Position numbers and translations under genes: made by a program. DNA of 16,849 nucleotides, from positions 1 to 16,849 of the forward strand of contig JAOXYB010077832.1 of NCBI GenBank assembly GCA_028565635.1, written 5' to 3'. Source of the DNA: Phoronis ovalis (lineage: Eukaryota; Phoronida; Phoronidae). The stretch's first letter is position 1, and each line of letters opens with the position of its first letter. This document shows, in pieces, positions 1 to 10,186 of the stretch. The notes below the pieces were generated by a model. That model worked only from the letters and a program-made list of their open reading frames with translations, made no database searches and had not been told where the DNA came from.

Positions 1-2230
1 TATATATATGTATATGACTATGAAAGCGTGAACGCTTGCTACATATATCTATTGAGTTCCATACGCAGGAGGACACGGAGAACACGAAAGCTGCATTTAC
101 TCCTCTTGCATGAATTAACAAGTGAAAGTCCCTAAAGTATGAAGGATGCTACAACTATTATAAACGGAAATGTACTATGGGACTTGAAAGATAACAGCAC
201 CATAAAGGCAAAGTCGATCATCAAAGTTAACATAGACATTCAACAAGATTCGTCACAGTAGCAATAAAGTCAGTACATATGCTTGTTTTGGACGTGCCCG
301 CATCATCCATGCTCATGGGGACCTGACAGCCATCCAAAATAAAGAAACAAACTTCAGCAATGAATGTGAATGTACATAGGCACAAAAAATGGAAAAAGTG
401 GGTTCCTGATCTCTGTCAAATAATCGTGATTTTGCCTAGGTCTAGTATCAGAGATGCGTCTGTGCCGTGAATACTGTCGTACGAAAACATGAGACTTTTA
501 TTGTGACCTTAACAGTAACATATTCGTAAAAAGTGCCCGTAGTCGTCACTGGTTAGTAAATTGTTTGCAAAACCGTCATCACGACGAGTCGGTGATTGTT
601 CGCTCGAATTAAATTTTTCAACGTTCAAAAACTATTATTTGCGTTACAAATTATCAGATTACAGTAATAAAGAATCAATTGCAGTAGATACAGTCTGGTC
701 AAAAACTGCTCCATGCTTTCAAAAATAATGTTTGACAGACAGTTATAAACAGAATCGTAATGTAAAAAATAGAAATTGCTTAAGTATCTTTCACTTCGCC
801 TCTCTTTTGGGCCTTCGCCTTACAATAGATTTTTTGTTGCACATCAGATCTTTTCCTTCGATTATACCCGTGAGACTTAACAGTCAGGTCGCTAGTCTAC
901 GTGGTATTTTAATAAATAATACCAAGTGCATGCATACGCTTCAATGTCTACATGATGACAAAGAGGTTAATTATTCATTAATGATAATGAATATCCAGTC
1001 ATTAAAATTACAAATTCCATCGAGTTCAAATAACAATAGCAAACTATAAAAAGCAATTTAGTTAGAGAAATTTTAATTTTGCACTGTGATAAATAATTTG
1101 TAGGCTTAAACGCATGTGTTGCATGCCAAGTGGTGATGACTTCAAGTGTTACAAACGCATTACAATTAAAGCACTTCTTACTTGTAATTCCATGTGAATT
1201 TTGATTTTAAAAAATTACACGCGTTGCATACTCCTGTGGGGACGCACATACATGTAAAGTATCATTAAACTTAACAGTAGAGTTGTACATCTCATTGAAG
1301 CAGTTTTGTTCTAAAGTAAGTACCATGGTTCTCAGGACAGAAGAGATTATCACTTACAAATTTTAACTCTAAATGAAACGAAGGAATATGTTTAAAACTG
1401 TAAATCTGCATATGAAGTGCAAAATGAAGCAGAAAAAAGTTAACATAGTTTCTCGTATTTATTTAACCAATCAATAGTTGATGACTATGGCATAAATATT
1501 TCGGTTTGCATATTTTATTACTTTTATTTGTGTGTGATAATAATCCATAAATTCATAGCACCGTTTATGTCCACTTGCTGCGCAGATTTAGAATATTTAT
1601 TTCACAGTATAATAATATGTCCATATTTTCGAAGTTCATTTAATGTTTTTCCATATAATATTAATATAAGCATTAATGCCTTAGGATACGCATTGCAGCC
1701 ACTTACAACGACAGCAATACCTTATATGTGCTAATTAGCGAATTGAATAAAAACAATGCGTTTACTGTACGAAGCTAAGTGGTTTGTTTTACATTATACA
1801 CGTACATGATTATATATATTGACCTTGTCCCCTGGGATACAATTTTCACAAGTTTTTATACGCAAATTATCAGTTTGACTAATAAATTAATGTAGATGCA
1901 ACTCAGGATAATTGATTTATACATTATTTTTATCTAAAATGTTATAACAAATTATAAATGGCATATGTGGGGTATACCAAACAGTTAATATTCCACTGTT
2001 AAGTACATCTCCTAAAGAGCAGCTTCACTGTACCGGTGTAGCAAATAAATAGCAGAGTTTCTAACCAATGAGAATATTTGTTTATAAGTGCATTGGCGAA
2101 ATATTGAACCAGGTTGTATTTATGGACACTGTTATCAGAAAAAATACACATACAAATATATGAAATATGTAAATCAGTATATGTAATCAACTTTATGTAA
2201 ACTATATTGACTTGATGCAAATGTATAAAT
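1..2230. other. Intergenic, no gene recognised
   Basis: AT-rich sequence. A 105-codon frame at 732-1049 and a 68-codon frame at 1528-1734 lack codon texture, known motifs or splice context. A minus-strand open stretch without a usable start at about 230-400, containing DGCQVPMSMDDAGTSK, was examined and left uncalled. Confidence 0.6.
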
Positions 2231-2444
2231 GTACATATACCTATCATATATAGTATACTATATACGTGTACATATACCTATCATAGTATACTATATACGT
2301 GTACATATACCTATCATAGTATACTATATACGTGTACATACACCTATCATAGTATACTATATACGTGTACATATACCTATCATAGTATACTATATACGTG
2401 TACATATACCTATCATAGTATACTATATACGTGTACATATACCT
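2231..2444. repeat. 33-bp minisatellite, six full copies plus a partial
   Basis: Unit boundaries: 2231-2267 (37 nt, with a 4-nt AT insertion), then 2268-2300, 2301-2333, 2334-2366, 2367-2399, 2400-2432 and a 12-nt partial to 2444. Four full units are identical; the one at 2334 has a single T-to-C change. Each unit carries the 12-bp palindrome ATAGTATACTAT and the sequence ACGTGTAC spanning its junction. Because 33 is divisible by three and the unit has no stop in some frames, both strands show repetitive open frames (2229-2459 plus, 2244-2438 minus). These are not genes. Confidence 0.97.
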
Positions 2445-4342
2445 ACATATATGCAGTAATGTACGTGATAATATCGCACCTGTTATACAGGCACTAAAAC
2501 TGGAAACTATTACATAGACAGTATTTTCTACCTAAACTTGCAACCATAGAACGTGCGGGAATTGTATAGAAAACCCCCACACATGTTCCAAATGTTTTAC
2601 CCAACATATTCGAGTCCTGAACAAAATATCAACTAAGTAGAAGCAGAAATGATTTTGTACTGAATAGTATGCATAATTTATGCAAAAACGGTGCTTGTTA
2701 TGTTATTATAAAAGCACTTTATATAATGATGACATTAATATTTGATGATTGGTACAATTTTCTAAATTATTAAAAGTGATGGATATTGTAAATATCTACT
2801 AAAATTACAAAGGAGCTAATTGGGAGAATGTATTCACTCAGTTTGACTGAAGTATTACATTCTAATGCACATGTATATATAAATACAGAAAAAACAGAAA
2901 ACGCACAGTTAAGTTACTAACCGAGAATATTGAGAATATGGAGAATGCAATGAACTGAATACACAAATAATAAAAATATAATTTACCTAGTATCTTCTCT
3001 TCTGAATGTTGTGCCTAAAATTTAAAAAAATAACAATATAGATTTTTCTGAAAAGGTTGAATTTTTAATTTATAAAAAATGTTTTAAAAATTACATAATA
3101 TGTATATTCCGTGCATGGTCTAATGTTAAAAAAGAATGTACACACCTCATGTAAGATATAATTGTCAGCTGTTTTAGATTCGAGCTCCTCTCTTTTCCAG
3201 CACAGACATTCAACGAAAGATGTCATAGTGCTTTTAAATCAAACTAACATCCATTTAACGAATTGCTAAAAAGTGATTGTTGAGGCAAAATGATCATCAT
3301 CCGCTTTATTTAACGCGTTGATTTTATGCCTGACCTAAAATATTTAATGATATAATTTAATTAGCAGGAGATAAACTTACTTGTTGTGAAGACATGCTAA
3401 AGGCTTTTCCCTATGCGAGGTAAACAGGTAACTGCAATGTGGTAGCGAACGAATAATGCTAGCAAAAGCCAAGATCATCTAAATAAACTCCACGAACTAC
3501 TTTAATATCTATTGATGTATCCTTACGCTATACAATAGGGAAAAAGCGACTACAGGAAATGAAATAATATAACAGTTCATATTTCAAACAATTTCAGAGG
3601 ATAAGTTTTAAAAGCGATATATATGAGATTATTTTTTTTGTTATTTCATTTGCAAAACATACATAATAATTTTTTTGTATAGACCTGTTTAGAACACGCA
3701 AATCAATACCTCTTTCAAAACATATTATCTTTCCTTCATAATAACAATGTTATTAGGAAAAAATTTTTTTTTTATAACAAGAAATACATTTTAAAACATG
3801 TGGAGTCTTCTTGGTGGCTGTTACTAGTTTAGATTTATTTCGGTAGCGCATTGATCTATATCACTGTATAGTGATAGTGCAACATTTGAATTAAATCCAA
3901 ATGCATTTTGATATTAGTCCTTGAATAATTAATGCCATAAATTCACAGATCAGCTCTTCGGAAGCTCTTCTGTACACATATATATTGATGTATGTGTTCT
4001 AACTACAAGTTATATATTTATGAAGCTGAAATAGCATAACAATGTTTTATCAGGGAAACAGAGATATCATTTTTAACATTACGATATCACTTTACCTTTA
4101 AAAATTCATTATGTGAAAGAGTAAAATAAAAATATTCATCTTGTCCATAAAACTATTGAAGGTAGATTCCTCAAAATATATTTTCTTAATATTGGAAAAT
4201 ATGAGGATCTTCATTAACAAGTATAAGCCGTACTGTAATCAAGTTGTAGAGTCACTACTAATATCGCGCATAGTTCCTCAAATCATCGGTTAATTAGTAC
4301 TTCGACGTGAAAACAATTTCTTATCAATATTCGAAAGTTGAT
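2445..4342. other. Intergenic, no gene recognised
   Basis: AT-rich, with homopolymer A and T runs and no open frame of note on either strand. A small 7-bp stem (TATCACT/AGTGATA) lies near 3858-3875. Confidence 0.65.
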
Positions 4343-4632
4343 TCATTTTGAAATGTAATGGATTGGAAAGGGTATTTCCATGTTTTCAGGTTTCAGAAGT
4401 CTTTGGCCTGGGGGGATGTCCCAAGGACTACCCTCTCCTATCTCAAGTGCGTTCCCGCGGTATTTGGGCATTAAATATGGGAAATTATGATTGTACGGAA
4501 TTTGGGTAAATGGTTCATTGGTAATGTGGGTATCACATATGGTACATATTCAGAAGAGTGTTTATAACCACTACATGAAAACATTGAACATGTTGTACAA
4601 GCACGAGTTTCATCTTTAAATTTTCTATACTT
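4343..4632 (-). other. Unidentified coding-like island, possible gene relic or missed exon
   Basis: A GC-richer patch in AT-rich intergenic DNA. On the minus strand, one frame is open from 4632 to 4474 and includes ACTTCSMFSCSGYKHSSEYV and then PYVIPTLPMNHLPKF. A second, shifted frame is open from 4549 to 4346 and includes NFPYLMPKYRGNALEIGEG and SPWDIPPGQRLLKPEN, ending at TGA 4343-4345. The two frames look like one protein broken by a single indel. The opposite strand is also open in places, so strand is not settled. No family recognised. Confidence 0.3.
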
Positions 4633-6583
4633 CTACTAAATCATGTAAAGAAACTACAATAATTGCATGATTTCCTTTTCTTGTCACGATGTTCAAATGT
4701 TGCCCAAGTAAATGTTACATGAATTAATTGGTAAGTTCGTAATGCACTTCGATATTAAGTTACCCGTGCATTAAATGTTTAATATATTTTTAATAACAAG
4801 TATGATTGCTAATTATGCATTCCCAGCTAAAAACAAAACAGTGGAATACTACTTCTGCAAGCTATATCTGTTTTCGTTTTTGTGGTACTTCAATTAGTAA
4901 TATATGGATTCCCGTTACATGAACTTTACTTAGGCATGCTCATTATCAAAGTTGTCAACAATAAACTAAACTTTGTGCTTAAAAATGGTGATTTTTGGCT
5001 CCTTCAGTTCATGGCAATCAGCAATTTATAATTTTTGACAGAATAAAAAAGGATTCCCTGGTGTGGTCATTCATAAATATGTAATATGTGTAATGTAGTA
5101 TTGTAGCATCGTTCAAAGAGTTAATTTGTAAATGATTAAATATTTATGTTAACAGCTGTTGATAAAAAATAGTGCGTTACTAAGGTTACAAAGAGGATGG
5201 TATTAAAAAAAGAAAAAATAGAAACATAATATGTTGTGAGAATTAAAATATTAAAATATTTATAACGTATACACGAACTCGTTAAAGTATATACATATGG
5301 GAACAAAGGGAGGATAATTAAATTATTACGCATGCAATATAGCGACTATAACTATGTCACTGGATTTTGTTTTCTCCTTGGTTTTCTGTAGAGTTGCTGA
5401 ATAGCCCCTTGCTATCATAACCGCACCATTGCACGAGGCTTTGTTGGCACTACATGCGATTATAGTACTGGTTTAGCTAATATATAGTATTTTTTCTGTG
5501 TGTGTCGTGTCAGTTTTGCGTGTTTTGTAATGTCAAAATGTTTTAATTTCTGGTAAAAACAATGAAATTCCGGAGATTATTATAATTATTTTTTTAAAAA
5601 TCGAAATTTGAGTTCGGGCCTATTTGTCATTGGAATAGTGCGTTTCAGGAGTAGGTAGTTTGGCACTAACATAAAATAAGCATGGTCGATTCCTATCCGC
5701 TTCACAAAAAAGTAACTGGTAGTGCACGAAGGGGTGTACGCTCGCATCATAAAAAAGTAACTAATAGTTTGGGAAATGTTGCTCTTTTTTGTATTTGCAT
5801 TAACGTTATTGAGGAGTTGGTTGCGGAATCTAATGATGTACTTGCGCCATTTATCGGTAATTAATCCAAAAGAAGTATCAAAATGCACGTGATATTTCGA
5901 AAATATATCTTTTGAATACCGTGGTTTATAATTAATGGGATCATTGTATTGTTAAACATCTATGATGCTTGTATTCCATTAAAATTTTGAATATGTGTTA
6001 GTGTTAAATGACCGCCATTGTCAATGTTGAAAATTGGCGCCAAATAGTGAATGTTCTATACCAGGCTACATAACCAGCAGGCGGCCCCTGCATAACCAGC
6101 GTGGACTCGAACCATTCGCGCACTTGTTTCCCACTATTCAAATCCATGGTTTCGCATCGAAATTTCTGCTACTCAAACCGTCATTTCCGTGGGCTCGAGC
6201 AAGTTGCCAGGAACTCTAACAGTTTTCCCGAGACTTAAACAATATCTAAGAATTCGACAATAGTGCGTGCTTTCTATATTACGGAAACTGACGAATATCC
6301 TTTAAACTATGTTCAAGTTATTTTAAAAAGATTTTGCAAGGAAGGCAGACGTATTGAAAATGTCATATGGTTTAAGAAATTTACCTTGAAACTCATACAG
6401 GAAATGCCTGTCTAAATATTGCAGTTCTTGAAATAAATATTAAGTTTGTCAGTTTCATTTTATTATTCTTAATCTAAAAATAGCACTGTCCTGAATAGCA
6501 TGCATTAGGAAAAATGTATTACTGTAATTCATCATTAATGGCATTCTGAAAACTGTTTATGTTATTGTCCGTATAACATATAC
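4633..6583. other. Intergenic downstream of the calmodulin-like gene, nothing identified
   Basis: Mostly AT-rich. A GC-richer patch at about 6060-6230 contains a perfect Pol III B-box match (GGTTCGAGTCC, minus strand, 6103-6113) without a matching A box or tRNA fold. The 61-codon plus frame there (6034-6219) is not supported as a gene. Confidence 0.6.
5706..5768. repeat. Imperfect 18-bp direct repeat, period 45
   Basis: AAAAAAGTAACT followed by GGTAGT or AATAGT, at 5706-5723 and 5751-5768. It sits in overlapping open frames on both strands (5682-5864 plus, 5586-5888 minus) that show no recognisable protein. I do not call either a gene. Confidence 0.6.
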
Positions 6584-6589
6584 TTTATT
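6584..6589 (-). promoter_or_regulatory. Poly(A) signal of the calmodulin-like gene (AATAAA)
   Basis: A perfect AATAAA on the minus strand, about 105 nt after the TAA of exon 6. It is the first one downstream of the stop, which supports 6694 as the real end. Confidence 0.55.
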
Positions 6590-6693
6590 AATATAATATA
6601 AACAATCTGTTTACATTAATTTAGAGACTTGAAAAATTTAAGTTAAAATAGCAACTTCTTGATTCACATATTGTTGTTAATGACTCGTAGCAT

Positions 6694-6725
6694 TTAGAAG
6701 CTAGAGCACAATTCCTTCAGGAAAT
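6694..6725 (-). CDS. Calmodulin-like gene, last coding exon 6 (DFLKELCSSF, stop)
   Basis: This short exon follows a strong acceptor (ATCTTTTTTCAG). Its first two bases complete the split codon to Asp, giving EF4 loop position 12 and the usual Phe after it (YADFLKEL), then TAA. I located it by searching for an exon that would repair EF4. Support: phase, acceptor quality, motif fit, total length of 150 aa, and the AATAAA 105 nt downstream. Confidence 0.7.
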
Positions 6726-9700
6726 CTGAAAAAAGATATACTTAGATATAGTTACCATACAAGATTATCACGTTTGGATATAATATTAAGTTCTTTGCAT
6801 GAACCAGATAGCGGGATAAAATAAACCTAATCAATTCCATAATTCGTCGCTGTGCATGAATGGACAATTCCACGACTCAACGGCTTACTTTCATAAACGT
6901 TGTGAGGTTGTGGTTTAAATTGACTCATTTCATCACGCCACCTGGTGCATGCAGACAGCACAACTAAGTGCCAATTGGACAAGAAAAACATACACGGAGA
7001 AAGGAAATTGGAAAAGGAATGCACTATTTCTTGCTCACTTCTAACTCAGATACGCCCTTTTTTCTAACCGGTAAGTCAATGCCGGTAAGTCAATTTTACT
7101 GAAATAAGTTTTTGAAATTTGTTACGAGATTTTATATACAATAGGTTGTGTGCATTAAAGCTAAACTGGGATATAGATTTAAGTAATATACAGTGCTCAT
7201 CGCAAATTATAGTATAATTTCAATAATAGAAGGTTAATGATCAAACCCTGGCAACGAGGAAATAAATGATTAGAGTACCTCATTAATTTGAATTAAAAAT
7301 ATTATAAGAAAACTAAAGTCTGATGTCACGAAATGACTTATTTCGGAAACATAAGATTATTGTACAAAGTTTATTTCTAACGTGATATATTTTAATATTT
7401 CTATAACTAAACCACATTTTTTATAAGACCCAAAAAGTGGTTGTTATTGTTACATTAGTGAAAATTAGATTACACAAGTATAATTTCTACAAACAAAGAC
7501 TTGCCAGCATAGAGTATGTTGCCATTTGTATCTGCTTCTCCAATAGCCAGCAGATCTTCCATCTCATCTCCAGATAGTTTTTCTCCCAACTGAGTCAATA
7601 TCTTAAAAAAAAACAATGATGAGCACACAGAAAAGAAAACATACTATAAAGAGTTTCTTACTTGCGCTTTGATCATCCACGTGTGTAGGTTTTGAATGCA
7701 GTATTTAAAATGACGTCTCAATCAAAAGAAGACTTAATTGCTATTTTCAATATAATATAGGAGTTGACATAGCAACAATTATTTTAGGTACAGCTATTGT
7801 CTGTTTTCAGTTGGCCTCACCCTGCGTAGATCTGAAACGTGAACGTATCCCTGTCCGTCTTTATCAATATCTTCAAATGCTTGCCGTAACACATCTGCCT
7901 CCTGGGTCGGTTCTCGCCAGATGCCAGACACCAAGGTTACAAATGTAGGGAAATCAATCGTGCCATTTTCTACAAAGTATAAATTATCGATCATGTAAAG
8001 CTAAAATTTAATCGTTACTTGCATCAACATCAGTAACACTACAGAATGAATAGAGGAGTGCTAGTGTTCGATAATTTTACTATAGCTATCCTTGGATGAC
8101 CGTCGATGTTGCATAAATTATACACTTGTTATATTAGTGGAGCCTTTGGACACAAATCCAAACGGTCTTTGTTGCTTTTTGTGAATAAACAATACCACGT
8201 ACAGTCAGCGCGTTCTACTGCTTGCCACCGTCACTCGGTAAGCGCAATAGACTATTTCCATGCACTTGAGAGCATCCGACCGTTGGACCCTTTTGAACCC
8301 AGCAGCCTTCAGTTGAATCAAATTTATTACAATTACTGGTTTTTAAAGTCTGACTTCAGAAGTGCATTAAGCGGTGAAATGTAATCAAAGCAATTAACAT
8401 ATTAGTAAACAATTGTTTCAGTGTTAATATTAATAAAAATGTTTTCTTTTTTGGCTTTGTCTCAGTATTCTATTAAGGAAACGGAGAATATCGTGTTTTG
8501 TGAATAAATTTCGCGAGCGCACAGAGAAATACGTCATTGTTCATTCACAAAATACGTATGCTGGGAAGGTTTGGGTCCACGACTGTACTGGTTGCTCCAC
8601 CAAGTGCATGCAAGTGATCTATTGCTACGCAAGCATATGTTAGTGGCATGTGGCATCCATATCTGTAGCACCCAAACCTGATATGATGTGTAGTGATTTA
8701 AACTAAGGATGGAACCAGGAAATGGTCCATACTAAAAATGATTTGCGCGATCCAGTATGAACTATCCAAAAAGTAACGTTGGTACTGAACGCAAAAAGGA
8801 TTGCGTAAATCGGAGAGCCGATGCAAGAACTATATATGGCTTCCAACTTGAGGTTGGAAGCCATAATAATGCGTTCCTGAAAACAAAATTGCATATAGAA
8901 TCCTATGAGTAAAGTTCCTGTGTGTTGAATACAAGATGACGTCAGCAATCAATTGTTCGCTGCATTTACAAAAATGAATTGTAATGAATTTCGTACCATT
9001 TTGAACTTCACTGTGTAGTTCTTGGATTTCTTTATTTGTAGGGTTCATTCCCAATGTTCGAATGAGTGGTCCAAGGTCATCTCTGTTCACGTAGCCGTTA
9101 CCAGCCAAGTCAAACTCTTCAAACCGCTTCTTGACTTCTGAAATAAGTAGATGATTAATTACTTACGTGTCTGAATTAACTTTATTGTTTTAACATCCGT
9201 TAGTACTCCTGACAAACAGTATAATGACCATAAGGACAATAAAGACGTTCAGTACTTAGGGATTCTATAGAACTGACAAGGCATATTATTTGGATGATTC
9301 TTTGTAATGACATAATATTCCTTTTCTATGACTCTGAGCATTTAGTCAGCTTTGTATAACTTGTATCAGAGATAGTGTTAGTGTATTATTTTAAACTAAT
9401 ACATATGTGACCATATGTTATTTTAGAATTTTTAAGCATACCTTGTTGCTGTTCTTCGGTTAAACTGTTAGCCTACAATAAAAGACATAACGATTACACC
9501 TTTGTTGATGGATATTATCGGGAGCAGCGACTCATTAGAACTATGTTCTGTCGCCTACTGTTTTAACGTTGAGATACTAGAGACTCACCAGTGGAAAAAA
9601 TTGTGTCGACATGATTTTAAAATCAACAGTATGGTAACGAAGTGCCTTGTTTACTGTTAAACACTATTCTTTTACGTCAGACATACATGTGCATTTCCAA

Positions 9701-10186
9701 TACTTTCTTAGAGGCCCAATAATTGATCACAAATAGGGATTGTATCAAACAGCCACTATTAGAAATCGTTATTAACAAGGTTATCTGTTTAGTGCGAGAT
9801 AGATTTTTCTGAAACAATATTCCCATGTAATACAGCGTAAACTGTCGTTTAAAAAAAGTTTTTGTTTGTACCTTTGTGGGTAATTGAAAGGATGTGCAGT
9901 AAAATAATCTTGGCGCTATTTTGTTTACTAGATTCTTGTATTAATCTGGTACGATAATCTGTGACTGCCTGTATAACACGTAAATCATTACCATATGGTT
10001 ATGAACATAAATCTACTCAAGACACTAAGCAATAATGTATATGATTATTTAAGACCAGTTTATCGATTGACAGAAGCCATAGTCGTAGGTAGCTTGGTAA
10101 CAAACAAAGCAGTGTCTTGACGTATTTATCTCTTTAAAAAACATGTACTTTGACGAACCGTTACGTAACAGTTCTGTACTTACCAT
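6694..10186 (-). CDS. Calmodulin-like EF-hand protein (spliced, 6 coding exons, 150 aa)
   Basis: Coding exons: 10186-10184 (the ATG alone), 9472-9442, 9137-8997, 7969-7821, 7601-7505 and 6725-6694. The product opens MANSLTEEQQQEVKKRFEEF and aligns end to end with calmodulin (149 codons). EF loops, 12 positions each: EF1 21-32 (D21, A23, N25, D32), EF2 56-67 (degenerate, no acidic residue at 1, 3 or 12), EF3 94-105 (DKDGQGYVHVSD, nearly canonical but Asp at position 12), and EF4 130-141 (E130, D132, N134, D141). The stretch GYVHVSDLRRILTQLGEKL resembles CALML4 as well as calmodulin. It could also be a myosin-light-chain-type partner. Calcium binding is probably confined to EF3 and weakly EF1/EF4 (inference). 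The last intron uses a GC donor. It lies downstream of the CNBD2-like gene on the same strand. Confidence 0.83.
7068..7094. repeat. 14-bp tandem duplication (CCGGTAAGTCAAT twice)
   Basis: Two copies of the 13-mer are separated by one G, inside the GC-AG intron of the calmodulin-like gene. On the plus strand the unit resembles a splice donor, but the host gene is on the minus strand. Confidence 0.8.
7370..7375 (-). promoter_or_regulatory. Intronic poly(A) signal (AATAAA) in the GC-AG intron
   Basis: AATAAA on the minus strand, about 95 nt after the read-through stop at 7470. It could end a short transcript that retains the start of intron 5. AT-rich sequence makes chance hits common. Confidence 0.3.
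7470..7504 (-). other. Possible alternative 3' extension of exon 5 (GC intron retained)
   Basis: If the GC donor is not used, the frame continues GKSLFVEIILV to a TAA at 7470-7472, giving a 151-aa protein. EF4 loop position 12 becomes Gly. An AATAAA follows within the intron at 7370-7375. This would be a composite terminal exon; no direct evidence of use. Confidence 0.35.
7505..7601 (-). CDS. Calmodulin-like gene, exon 5 (linker and start of EF-hand 4)
   Basis: Acceptor TTTTTTTAAG, donor GCTG|GCAAGT (GC type). It encodes ILTQLGEKLSGDEMEDLLAI and the EF4 loop through NGNILYA. It ends in phase 1, so the codon for loop position 12 is split, as in calmodulin genes. Confidence 0.82.
7821..7969 (-). 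CDS. Calmodulin-like gene, exon 4 (EF-hands 2 and 3)
   Basis: Acceptor ACTTTGTAG, donor CGCAGG|GTGAGG, 149 nt. It encodes NGTIDFPTFVTLVSGIW, whose EF2 loop is one residue shorter than calmodulin and lacks the first ligands, and then AFEDIDKDGQGYVHVSDLRR (EF3). An in-frame ATG inside the intron at 7992-7994 is not needed. Confidence 0.9.
7970..8996 (-). other. Intron 3 of the calmodulin-like gene (1027 bp)
   Basis: Holds the 13-bp hairpin and a 92-codon plus-strand frame (8106-8384) in locally GC-richer sequence. That frame shows no known domain and was not called. Confidence 0.75.
8835..8865. repeat. Perfect 13-bp inverted repeat (hairpin) in intron 3
   Basis: Stem TATGGCTTCCAAC (8835-8847), loop TTGAG, and a perfectly complementary arm (8853-8865). 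It lies about 130 nt beyond the donor of exon 3 of the calmodulin-like gene. Function unknown. Confidence 0.85.
8997..9137 (-). CDS. Calmodulin-like gene, exon 3 (EF-hand 1)
   Basis: Acceptor TTATTTCAG, donor AATG|GTACGA, 141 nt. It encodes EVKKRFEEFDLAGNGYVNR and then LIRTLGMNPTNKEIQELHSE, matching the calmodulin segment through the MRSLGQNPT-like helix. The loop has Ala at position 3 and Asp at position 12. Confidence 0.9.
9442..9472 (-). CDS. Calmodulin-like gene, exon 2 (31 nt)
   Basis: Flanked by TTATTGTAG and AACAAG|GTATGC, it encodes ANSLTEEQQQ in phase 0 to 1. A 31-nt second exon with the LTEEQ motif is the same size and content as exon 2 of vertebrate calmodulin genes (from general knowledge). 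Confidence 0.85.
9473..10183 (-). other. Intron 1 of the calmodulin-like gene (711 bp)
   Basis: GTAAGT...TTATTGTAG. No gene inside. It contains an X-box-like sequence at 10089-10101 (GTAGCT-T-GGTAAC), one mismatch from the RFX consensus GTNRCC-N-RGYAAC. Confidence 0.7.
10184..10186 (-). CDS. Calmodulin-like gene, exon 1 (ATG codon, donor directly after)
   Basis: The ATG is followed immediately by the donor GTAAGT, the intron position known from animal calmodulin genes. Context is AAC before the ATG (A at -3), and after splicing the next base is G. The 5' untranslated part continues to the right; its start is not visible. Confidence 0.75.

Larger units (their letters stand above)
6726..7504 (-). 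other. Intron 5 of the calmodulin-like gene (779 bp, GC-AG)
   Basis: GCAAGT...TTTTTTCAG. Apart from the read-through tail, the intronic AATAAA and a 14-bp duplication, nothing is recognised. The 65-codon minus frame at 6827-7024 has no support. Confidence 0.6.

Noticed and set aside
230-410. Minus-strand open stretch with DGCQVPMSMDDAGTSK
   Set aside because: About 60 codons open but no recognisable family, no clear donor/acceptor pair; insufficient to call.
732-1049. 105-codon plus frame
   Set aside because: No domain, no splice or start support; length is within chance for this much AT-rich sequence read in six frames.
2229-2459. Repetitive peptide frames on both strands
   Set aside because: They are produced by the 33-bp repeat whose length is a multiple of three.
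5586-5888. 100-codon minus frame and overlapping 60-codon plus frame
   Set aside because: Both contain a translated direct repeat and low-complexity text; no homology or splice signals seen.
7305-7340. Alternative last exon for the calmodulin-like gene starting at an AG near 7326 (DFSFLIIFL)
   Set aside because: Phase fits but the acceptor lacks a pyrimidine tract and the peptide is all hydrophobic; the exon at 6694-6725 has a far better acceptor and EF-hand-like ending.
8106-8384. 92-codon plus frame in intron 3
   Set aside because: Opposite strand to the host gene, no domain or start context; left as intronic sequence.
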